NCBI GenBank assembly: GCA_021324045.1
Contig: JAJPJV010000015.1
Location: forward strand, 1-64,000
Origin: Actinomycetota bacterium
Lineage (GTDB): Bacteria > Actinomycetota > Acidimicrobiia > Acidimicrobiales > RAAP-2
DNA: 64,000 nt
Direction of reading: 5' to 3'
The notes under the pieces were generated by a model. That model worked only from the letters and a program-made list of their open reading frames with translations, was not told the origin of the DNA and did no database searches. The first letter of the stretch is position 1, and the number at the start of each line of letters is the position of its first letter. Shown piece by piece: positions 35,010-42,228 of this stretch. Both the position numbers and the translations under genes were made by a program.

Positions 35010-37373
35010 ATGCAACCACCATCGACGAGGCGGCCGGTGAGTGTCGCACGCCCGGCATCGATCGGCCACCCGAGCGGGCTCGCACTCCTCGTCGCGGTCA
35101 TCGGAGTGGCTACGGCGGTCGTCTCGGTGACCGGCCAGGGGCCCGGGTCCCGCGCGGGCGTGCTCGCCGGCACGGCGTTGCTCGTGGTTCCGCTCGTGCT
35201 CGCCGGCGTTGCGATCCACCGACCCTCGGCCACCGGTGGGTGGGTGACCATCGTCACTGGCAGCGGACTCCTCGTGGCTGCGTGGGCGACGCGAGTGGCA
35301 ACGGGCGCCTTCGGTCCCGCCGCGCCTGACCACTCGGTTGCCCCCGATGTCCTCGCCGTGGTCGGTGAAGCGTTGTTGATGCTGGGCGCGACGTGGCTCG
35401 TCCGAGTCCCTGGTGAGCGCGCGCTGTTCGACCCGGACCTGGTGATCGATGCAGTGATCGTCGGGCTGGTCGTGTCGAGCGCCGTGTGGGCCTTCGCCAT
35501 CGGAGCCGCCGGGTGGCCCGCTTCGGTGCCGGTGCTGACGCGTGTCGTGGAAGTGGCCGTGCCCGCAGCCGATGCCTACATGGTGGCCGTGATCGGGATG
35601 GGTCTCGGCCGAGCACTCAGGCGGGCGCCAGCGGGCCAGCTCCTGGTCGTTTCGTTCCTGATGCTCCTGGGGGCTGACGTCGTTTCTCTCCTCGACGAGA
35701 TCGGCACGCTGAGGGGCGATCGATTCGTTGCGCTCCCCTATGTGGCTGCCGCCGTCGCACTGGCCCTGGCTGCCGTGCACCCCGGGATGGCAAGGACGCT
35801 TCGCCAGGCTCGCACGATCGGTGCTGGCTCTCCGGGTGGACGCCTGGTGGTCGCAGCCGGTGCGGCCGCAGTGCTCGTGGCGCTGATCGACGTCGACGGC
35901 TCGACGGGCCAACGAGTGGGTGTCGGAGCGATCGCACTCGCCGCGGTCGTGCTGGCCACCTGGAGGGTGGTGCGGGTGCTGCGCTCGAGCGGGAGCACCA
36001 GTGCCAGCCTGGCCCATCTCTCCACCCATGATCCGTTGACCGGCCTACCCAACCGAACGATGCTCGAAGACTGGTTGGCAGCACGAGCCGCGCAAGGACG
36101 GGGAAGGCCCGCGCCGCTTGCGGTCATCTTCTTGGACATCGATCGCTTCAAGCTGGTGAACGACACGCTCGGTTATGCCTACGGGGATCGGCTGCTGGTC
36201 GCGGTCGGTGAGCGGTTGCAAGCCGCGGTCGGCGGGGCGGGCCTCGTGGCACGCATCGGCGGTGATGAGTTCGTCGTGGCGATCTCCAAGGTGAAAAGCG
36301 TCGAGTCCGCACGTCGCGAGGCTGAGCGCCTTCGGGAGTGCCTCCGGCCGCGCTTCGCCCTTGGGGACTCCGAGGTCCTCGTCGTTGCAAGCGCTGGAGT
36401 GGCGATCAGCGAGAGCGCTTCGTGGAATGGCCTCGCTCGCAACGACCGGTCAGCCGGTCCTGCCGAGCTGATCAGCGACGCCGACATGGCCATGAACCGG
36501 GCCAAGGAAGCCGGTGGGGACACCGTGACCGTCTACGACCCGGCGATGCGCGAACGGATCGCGGATCGACTTGCCCTCGAGCACGACCTGCGACGTGCGC
36601 TCGAGCGCGAGGAGTTCGTGGTGATGTACCAGCCCGTTGTTCGGCTTGCCGATTCGGCAACCCCAGTCGTCGGGCTCGAAGCGCTGTTGCGGTGGGACCA
36701 GCCGACGCGGGGCCTGGTTCCCGCGTCGCTCTTCGTTGCCACCGCCGAGGCTGCTGGCCTCATGGTCGAGATCGGCGATTGGGTCATTCGTCACGCCTGC
36801 CGATCGCTGGTCGCGTTGCGTGCCGGCGGTGTGGCTGAGGACGTGTTCGTCTCGGTGAACGTTTCGGCGCTTCAGCTGAGGAGCGACTCGTTGCTCTCGA
36901 GGGTTCGTGGCGCCCTGGCCGAGAGCGGGCTCGATCCACAGTCGCTGTGCATCGAGCTCTCGGAGCCGACCTTGCTGTCCAACCCGGCAGAGGGCGCCGC
37001 CTTGCTCCTGCGCCTGCGGAGCCTGGGCATCCGGGTCGCCATCGACGACTTCGGGACTGGCTACTCGTCCCTTGCCTACCTGCGACAGTTTCCCGTCGAC
37101 TACGTCAAGATCGAACGCAGCTTCGTCCAGGCCCTCACCGCCGGGGATCCTGCAGCCGAGACCTTCGTCGCAGCGATCGCCTCGATGGCCCAAGCGCTCG
37201 ACGCGGTCACCGTCGCCGAAGGCGTCGAGCACGAGCACCAGGAGCGCTTCCTGCGTTCGATCGGCGTCGAGCTTGCCCAGGGATACCGCTACGCACGCGC
37301 CGTTCCCGAAGATGCCGTGCTCGAGACGATCAGGCGCCTTGCGCCGCGCAGAGGGCTTCGCTTGCTGACCTGA
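35010..37373 (+). CDS. Membrane GGDEF-EAL protein (c-di-GMP cyclase/phosphodiesterase)
   Basis: A 787-residue membrane protein. About eight hydrophobic segments fill residues 20-325 with no known sensor domain. The GGDEF domain has an intact active site (RIGGDEF near residue 417) but no RxxD inhibitory site. The EAL domain is also intact: EALLRW near 556, VNVSALQL, IELSEPTLL, DDFGTGYSSL, KIERSF and AEGVE. It could therefore make or break c-di-GMP according to the signal. The ATG follows a consensus-like -10 box by 9 bases. It converges on the GNAT-like gene, with an inverted repeat between the stops. Confidence 0.9.
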   Translation: MQPPSTRRPVSVARPASIGHPSGLALLVAVIGVATAVVSVTGQGPGSRAGVLAGTALLVVPLVLAGVAIHRPSATGGWVTIVTGSGLLVAAWATRVATGAFGPAAPDHSVAPDVLAVVGEALLMLGATWLVRVPGERALFDPDLVIDAVIVGLVVSSAVWAFAIGAAGWPASVPVLTRVVEVAVPAADAYMVAVIGMGLGRALRRAPAGQLLVVSFLMLLGADVVSLLDEIGTLRGDRFVALPYVAAAVALALAAVHPGMARTLRQARTIGAGSPGGRLVVAAGAAAVLVALIDVDGSTGQRVGVGAIALAAVVLATWRVVRVLRSSGSTSASLAHLSTHDPLTGLPNRTMLEDWLAARAAQGRGRPAPLAVIFLDIDRFKLVNDTLGYAYGDRLLVAVGERLQAAVGGAGLVARIGGDEFVVAISKVKSVESARREAERLRECLRPRFALGDSEVLVVASAGVAISESASWNGLARNDRSAGPAELISDADMAMNRAKEAGGDTVTVYDPAMRERIADRLALEHDLRRALEREEFVVMYQPVVRLADSATPVVGLEALLRWDQPTRGLVPASLFVATAEAAGLMVEIGDWVIRHACRSLVALRAGGVAEDVFVSVNVSALQLRSDSLLSRVRGALAESGLDPQSLCIELSEPTLLSNPAEGAALLLRLRSLGIRVAIDDFGTGYSSLAYLRQFPVDYVKIERSFVQALTAGDPAAETFVAAIASMAQALDAVTVAEGVEHEHQERFLRSIGVELAQGYRYARAVPEDAVLETIRRLAPRRGLRLLT

Positions 37374-37449
37374 CCCCGCCCGGGGAAGCCGCCGATCGGC
37401 CATCGGCCCGCCCCCCGCCCCGTGGCGCTGCTTCGGACTCGGGTCAGGT
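37368..37449. other. Inverted repeat across the convergent GGDEF-EAL / GNAT gene ends
   Basis: ACCTGACCC (37368-37376) pairs exactly with GGGTCAGGT (37441-37449), so the stem spans the whole 70-base gap and both stop codons. Inside lies a second 6-bp hairpin, GCCGAT/ATCGGC (37391-37396 with 37402-37407). No T-run is present on either strand. It may be a bidirectional transcript-end structure. Confidence 0.35.
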
Positions 37450-38346
37450 TCGAGCGTGCGTTGTCGGTTGCACCCGGCGTGCGCCAGTGGCCACCGCATC
37501 GACGAGTTCTGCAGCGACCGACCAGTCCGGCGGCCGCAGCACGGGATCGAGTCCTTTCCCGACGGTCATGAGCTCGTGGAGCACCGGATCCCGCTGGGCG
37601 AGCCGCGCGTGCCAGCCCTGGAGGTCCATGCAGACCGGAAGGCTCGCTGGCGATTCGAGGTACCCGCGAGGCTCGACGTCGGGGAACTCCGAGAACGGCC
37701 GATGCAGCTTCCACTGGAGCATCCGCAGGACCGGGACGTGCAGGATCGCCACGGAGGTCGTGAAGCCGCATCGAGCGCCGACGATCGAGATGACCTGGCA
37801 CAACCCCATCGTGACGAGCCCCTGGAAGGCCGCCGCGCGGTACTCAGGGGCAATGGCGAGGGTGGCGATGTCCCAGGTCTGGCCGGACTCGTTCGTGCAG
37901 CCGGCTGCGCGATAGCGCTCTCGGATCTCTTCGCCCCAGTTGGCCGCGGCGTCATCGAGGCTCTTCAGACCGGCGGCAGAAGGGAGGATGAGGCGCATCA
38001 TGGCAGCAGGCACCCGACGGCGGTGGTCCATCACGCACACGAGCACGCTGGCCGCGCGATAGGGCCCGTACTGAGTCGCCAGGAACGACTCGGGCTCGGC
38101 GACCGTCTCAGCGAACACGTTGCGCTCGACATGGAGCGCGAGCTCGGCTCCCTCGTGCTCGGATGCGAAGAGGTACAGACCCATCGCCTGGGGAGCGTCG
38201 ACGTCGATCACTTCCTCGGCCAGCCGGTGCAGCGCTGTCAGTGCTGCCTCCTCGGCCGTCGCGTGCAGCTCCGCCGGCGGCTCACCCCTGCGTCGAGTGG
38301 CGAGGGCCGACAGGGCACGCAGCGGGGTGCGCCTGACGTCGTGCAC
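37444..38346 (-). CDS. GNAT-like protein, possibly N-acyl amino acid or autoinducer synthase-like
   Basis: A 300-residue protein without a signal peptide. The sequence ESFLATQYGPYRAASVLVCVMDH followed by RRRVPAAMMRLILPSAAGLKSLDD resembles the core of the acyltransferase fold shared by N-acyl amino acid synthases and LuxI-type enzymes. WDIATLAIAPEYRAA suits the next GNAT strand and helix. No catalytic assignment is possible. The GTG start follows TAACTT by 8 bases. It is divergent from the diiron protein and convergent with a c-di-GMP enzyme, which hints at a signalling or secondary-metabolite role. Confidence 0.55.
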   Translation of the reverse strand: MHDVRRTPLRALSALATRRRGEPPAELHATAEEAALTALHRLAEEVIDVDAPQAMGLYLFASEHEGAELALHVERNVFAETVAEPESFLATQYGPYRAASVLVCVMDHRRRVPAAMMRLILPSAAGLKSLDDAAANWGEEIRERYRAAGCTNESGQTWDIATLAIAPEYRAAAFQGLVTMGLCQVISIVGARCGFTTSVAILHVPVLRMLQWKLHRPFSEFPDVEPRGYLESPASLPVCMDLQGWHARLAQRDPVLHELMTVGKGLDPVLRPPDWSVAAELVDAVATGARRVQPTTHART

Positions 38347-38354
38347 GGGACCAG

Positions 38355-38360
38355 AAGTTA
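38355..38360 (-). promoter_or_regulatory. -10 box (TAACTT) for the leaderless GNAT-like gene
   Basis: On the minus strand TAACTT ends 8 bases before the GTG. The frame upstream stays open to 38637, so this box decides the start. Confidence 0.45.
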
Positions 38361-38532
38361 CCGGAGGGCGTCGCGCAAGTGGTGGTTCTGCCGCGCTCGC
38401 GGCGCTGCGACGCGATGTGCGTGCGCAACGAGCGCTGGCCGTGGGTTCGTCACCCCCGAGCGTGGCTCGATGAGCCCACGGTGCTGGGGCTGGCACGATG
38501 GCCACGAAGCCGTTGCTGGCACAGCGGCGAAG

Positions 38533-38538
38533 TAGTCT
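38533..38538 (+). promoter_or_regulatory. -10 box (TAGTCT) for the leaderless diiron gene
   Basis: TAGTCT ends 7 bases before a GTG in frame with the ferritin-like protein. Together with the divergent TAACTT box it makes the 199-base gap a two-way promoter region. Confidence 0.45.
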
Positions 38539-38545
38539 GGGATCG

Positions 38546-39607
38546 GTGCCTGACCTCGAAGCCATCCTGTCGACGGTGGGAAGCGAGGAGCCGACAGGGG
38601 TCCATCGCGTCAGCAATCCCGCCGTGACGGAGTTCACATGGGACTATCGCAAGGGCGCCAGGCCCCAGCTCGACGCGCTCTACGAGAAGGCCAAACGCGC
38701 GCAGTGGAACGCGCAGACCGATCTGCCCTGGGACACCCCTGTCGATCAGGAGGCGGTCGTTGCCGCCAATTCGGCTGCGAATCCTCACCTCGATCTCCGC
38801 AACAGCGATCTGTCGGGAACGACGTTTCGCCACTGGTCCGACGCCGATTGGCTCCGCTTCGGCATCGAGTACCAGAACTGGATGCTCTCGCAGTTCATGC
38901 ACGGCGAGCAGGGTGCGCTGGTGTGCACTGCGAAGATCGTCGAAACGGTGCCCTGGATCGATGCGAAGTACTATGCCGCGACGCAGGTGCTCGACGAGGC
39001 GCGTCACGTCGAAGTGTTCTCCCGGTACCTCGACGAGAAGCTGTCGGGCCATTACCCGATCAATGCGCACCTGTCGTCGCTGCTCGACGACATCATCGCT
39101 GACCCCCGTTGGGACATCACCTACCTGGGGATGCAGATCATGGTCGAGGGCCTCGCACTTGCGGCGTTCGGTCTCATCCACCAGACGACGCAAGAGCCCT
39201 TGCTAAAGCAGATCGTGCGTTCGATCATGGCCGACGAGGCGCGTCACGTCGCTTTCGGGGTGTTGAGCCTGGAGGAGTTCTATGCCGGGCTGTCCGCAGC
39301 GGAGCTGCGGGAACGCCAGGAGTTCGCCTACGAGGCCGCGGTGCGAATGCGGGAGCGCCTCGCCATGCAAGAGGTATGGGAGCGCCTCGAGGTTCCCATC
39401 GCTGATGCCATGACCGTCCTGTCGTTGGAGCGCCCCGAGCGGCGCCTCTTCCACTCGCTGCTGTTCTCCAGGCTCGTTCCGAGCTTGAAGCGCCTCGGAT
39501 TGCTCGATGCCGCAGATGGCTGGTTGCGGGCACGCTTCACCGAGATGGGGGTCATCGCGTACGAGTCGGTCGAGGACCCCCTGACCCTCCCGAATACCGG
39601 CTGGTAG
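38546..39607 (+). CDS. Ferritin-like diiron protein, possible oxygenase
   Basis: A 353-residue helical protein with the metal-ligand pattern of ferritin-like diiron enzymes. HGEQGALVCTAK supplies the first Glu, DEARHVEVF the first ExxH-type pair, MVEGLALAAFG another Glu, and MADEARHVAFG the second pair. Such folds include AurF-type N-oxygenases, fatty-acid desaturases and R2-like oxidases; the substrate cannot be told. The GTG start follows a -10 box by 7 bases, and an ATG at 38498 is the alternative. The stop TAG is itself part of the -10 box of dapA. Confidence 0.8.
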   Translation: MPDLEAILSTVGSEEPTGVHRVSNPAVTEFTWDYRKGARPQLDALYEKAKRAQWNAQTDLPWDTPVDQEAVVAANSAANPHLDLRNSDLSGTTFRHWSDADWLRFGIEYQNWMLSQFMHGEQGALVCTAKIVETVPWIDAKYYAATQVLDEARHVEVFSRYLDEKLSGHYPINAHLSSLLDDIIADPRWDITYLGMQIMVEGLALAAFGLIHQTTQEPLLKQIVRSIMADEARHVAFGVLSLEEFYAGLSAAELRERQEFAYEAAVRMRERLAMQEVWERLEVPIADAMTVLSLERPERRLFHSLLFSRLVPSLKRLGLLDAADGWLRARFTEMGVIAYESVEDPLTLPNTGW

Positions 39608-39610
39608 CCT
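39605..39610 (+). promoter_or_regulatory. -10 box (TAGCCT) for leaderless dapA
   Basis: TAGCCT ends 6 bases before the dapA ATG. Its TAG doubles as the stop codon of the upstream diiron gene. Confidence 0.5.
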
Positions 39611-39616
39611 GGCCGC

Positions 39617-40525
39617 ATGGCGCGCCTGGACCACCCGCCACGATTCGGGAGGGTCATCACAGCCATGGTCACCCCGTTCGACGAGGCCGGTGCGGTCGAC
39701 CTGGATGCAGCCTCCGAGCTCGCTCGTTGGCTGGTCGCGCACGGCAGTGACGGGTTGGTCGTCGCCGGCACCACCGGAGAGGTGCCCGTGCTGAGCGACG
39801 AGGAGCGGATCGAGCTCTGGCGTGCGGTCGCGGAGTCGGTGACGGTGCCGGTGATCGGTGGATCCGGCAGTAACGACACCCGCCATTCCGTCGAGCTCAC
39901 CAAGGCCGCCGCCGCGGCCGGGCTTGCCGGGGTGCTCGTCGTGACGCCCTATTACAACCGGCCTTCGCAACAGGGGATCTTCGAGCACTTCGCGGCGGTT
40001 GCCGCGGCAACGAGCCTCCCGGTCATGTTGTACGACATCCCGGCTCGTACCGGGCGCCGGATCGCCCTCGAGACCTACCGGCGCGTCGTGAGCGAGCTGC
40101 CCAACGTGGTCGCGGTGAAAGACGCAACGGGCGATCCCGCTGGCGCCGCGCGCTTGGCGGCAGCAACGCCAGCGGCCTTCGAGCTCTACAGCGGGGACGA
40201 CGCCTTGACGCTGCCCCTGCTGGCGGTCGGGGCTGTGGGCTTGGTGAGCGTGGCCTCCCATTGGATCGGCAGCGAGCTCGGCGAGACCATCGCTGCGTTC
40301 GTCAAGGGCGATGTCGGTGGTGCGTGCGCGATGAACGCTCGGCTGATCCCTTCCTATGAGTTCGAGTCCACGGAGCAGTTCCCGAACCCGTTGCCTGCGA
40401 AGGCAGTCTGCCGTGCGCTCGGTTTGCGGGTGGGGCAGTGCCGCCTTCCGCTCGGTGCGGCGCCGCCGGAGCTCGACCTGCAGGCCCGGAGGCTCCTCGA
40501 GGAGTTGGGCCGGCCACTTGGCTAG
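39617..40525 (+). CDS. dapA: 4-hydroxy-tetrahydrodipicolinate synthase (DapA)
   Basis: DapA condenses pyruvate and aspartate semialdehyde, the first step of the lysine branch. The 302-residue TIM barrel has AMVTPFDEAGAVD, the GTTGEVPVLSDEER motif, catalytic Tyr in VTPYYNRPSQQG and the Schiff-base lysine in VAVKDATGD. The length is normal. No lysine riboswitch precedes it; the -10 box leaves no room for one. The RNase J frame begins within its last codons. Confidence 0.95.
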   Translation: MARLDHPPRFGRVITAMVTPFDEAGAVDLDAASELARWLVAHGSDGLVVAGTTGEVPVLSDEERIELWRAVAESVTVPVIGGSGSNDTRHSVELTKAAAAAGLAGVLVVTPYYNRPSQQGIFEHFAAVAAATSLPVMLYDIPARTGRRIALETYRRVVSELPNVVAVKDATGDPAGAARLAAATPAAFELYSGDDALTLPLLAVGAVGLVSVASHWIGSELGETIAAFVKGDVGGACAMNARLIPSYEFESTEQFPNPLPAKAVCRALGLRVGQCRLPLGAAPPELDLQARRLLEELGRPLG

Positions 40526-42188
40526 GAGGTCGTTTCCCGTCAGGATCGTCTTCCTCGGCGGGTTGGGCGAGATCGGGCGAAATTGCGCCTGCCTGGAGGT
40601 CGGCAGTCGGATCGTCGTCCTGGACTGCGGGGTCATGTTCCCCGATCCCGACATGCCCGGCGTCGATCTCGTCTTGCCCGACTTCTCCTACCTCCAAGAC
40701 CGTGCCGATCGGGTCGACGCCATCGTGTTGACACACGGTCACGAGGATCACACCGGAGGACTTCCCTACCTGTTGCGGCAGGTGGAAGCGCCGATCTATG
40801 GCTCGGAGCTGACCGTCGGTCTCGCACGCAACCGAGTCGAGGAAGCGGGATTGGGCGACCGAGCACGCTTCGTCGTCGTCGACGACGGTGAACGCCGCAA
40901 CGTCGGTCCCATCGACGTCGAGTTCATCCCGGTGACGCATTCGGTTCCGAATGCCTTCGCGATCGCCTTCCATACCCCCCAAGGCGTCATCTTGCACTCG
41001 GGCGATTTCAAGATCGATCTCCAACCCGTCGATGGCCGGCGGACCGACCTGGCGAGGATGGGGGCGCTGGCGGAGGGTCCTGGCATCGCGCTCCTGCTCT
41101 CGGACTCGACCAATGCCGAAGAACCGGGGTTCACCGCGTCCGAGACAAGCGTCGGGCTCACGTTGCGTCGGCTCTTCGCGTCCAAGCCGGGACGGCGGAT
41201 CATCGTTGCGTGCTTCGCCAGCCATATCCATCGGGTGCAGCAAGTGATCGACGCAGCCGTGGCGAACGGCCGCAAGGTGGCCACGCTGGGTCGCTCAATG
41301 CGGAAGAATGTCGATCTCGCTCGCCAACTCGGCGTGCTCTCGGTTCCCGCGGAGGCGTTGGTCGAGGTCGAGGAGATCGATCGGCTTCCGGCCGGGGAAG
41401 TCTGTGTGATCTCCACTGGCTCTCAGGGCGAACCCATGTCCGCGCTGGCGCTGATGGCCAGCGGAGAGAACCCGCGCCTCCAGGTCAGTCAGGACGACGT
41501 GGTGGTGATCTCCGCACACCCCATTCCCGGCAACGAGTGGTCGGTGGCTCGGGTGATCGACGACCTCCATCGTCGTGGTGCCGAAGTGATCCACGCCAAG
41601 TCGGCCGGCGTGCACGTCAGTGGCCATGCCTGCCAGGGCGAGCTCCAGACGCTCCTGGCGGTCACCAAACCCCGGGCGTTCATCCCCGTGCACGGCGAGT
41701 ACCGGCATCTGGTCCACCACGCCGCACTGGCGCGTGCAATGGGGGTGCCTTCCGACCAGGTCCTGTTGTGCGAGGACGGGGACGCCGTGCGCCTGGACGC
41801 AAGGGGCGTTCGCCGCGACGGCAGCGTGCCCGCGGGATACCTCTACGTGGACGGCACCGTGGGTGACGTCGAGCATGGCGTCCTGCGCGATCGACGACTA
41901 CTTGCCGAGGAGGGGGTGGTCATGGTCGTCGCCACGGTCGACCTACGCCGGGGTCAACTGGTCAGCCCACCCCAGATCGCGACGCGGGGCTGGGTCCATG
42001 CCCCGGAAGCCGAGGCGCTCCTCGGGGAGGCCAGCCAGACGGTGGGCAAGGCCCTCGAGACCGCAATGGCCGACGGTGCTCGTGAGCTCGAGGTCCTCAG
42101 CCGGCACGCTCGCCGATCGCTCGGCCGCTTCGTGGGCGAGCGGACCCGCCGACGCCCGATGGTGATCCCAGTGGTGGTCGGGGTCTGA
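40518..42188 (+). CDS. rnj: Ribonuclease J
   Basis: RNase J is a metallo-beta-lactamase/beta-CASP nuclease with endo- and 5'-exonuclease activity in RNA decay. The 556-residue protein has FLGGLGEIGRNC, LTHGHEDHTGGLPYL, the beta-CASP residues SDSTNAEEPG and SGHACQGELQTLL, and PVHGEYRHL. The TTG used here is the only standard start near, but a very strong AGGAGGT (40524-40530) lies after it. Eight bases beyond that is GTC at 40539, exactly where homologues begin with MRIVFLGG. The neighbour order dapA-rnj is common in actinobacteria. Confidence 0.92.
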   Translation: MARRSFPVRIVFLGGLGEIGRNCACLEVGSRIVVLDCGVMFPDPDMPGVDLVLPDFSYLQDRADRVDAIVLTHGHEDHTGGLPYLLRQVEAPIYGSELTVGLARNRVEEAGLGDRARFVVVDDGERRNVGPIDVEFIPVTHSVPNAFAIAFHTPQGVILHSGDFKIDLQPVDGRRTDLARMGALAEGPGIALLLSDSTNAEEPGFTASETSVGLTLRRLFASKPGRRIIVACFASHIHRVQQVIDAAVANGRKVATLGRSMRKNVDLARQLGVLSVPAEALVEVEEIDRLPAGEVCVISTGSQGEPMSALALMASGENPRLQVSQDDVVVISAHPIPGNEWSVARVIDDLHRRGAEVIHAKSAGVHVSGHACQGELQTLLAVTKPRAFIPVHGEYRHLVHHAALARAMGVPSDQVLLCEDGDAVRLDARGVRRDGSVPAGYLYVDGTVGDVEHGVLRDRRLLAEEGVVMVVATVDLRRGQLVSPPQIATRGWVHAPEAEALLGEASQTVGKALETAMADGARELEVLSRHARRSLGRFVGERTRRRPMVIPVVVGV

Positions 42189-42228
42189 GCCGACGGGCGG
42201 TGGCGAAGCCGGCGATCGCCTCCGGCGC

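Noticed and set aside
34503-36029. 508-codon minus-strand frame opposite dapB and the GGDEF-EAL gene
   Set aside because: Its composition (Arg/His/Asp-rich, no hydrophobic core) is that of a shadow frame, and the plus strand here encodes clear proteins.
42189-42228. Bidirectional terminator between rnj and the GAF-GGDEF-EAL gene
   Set aside because: Only a 5-bp GCCGG/CCGGC stem is present, without a T-run on either strand, which is too weak to call.
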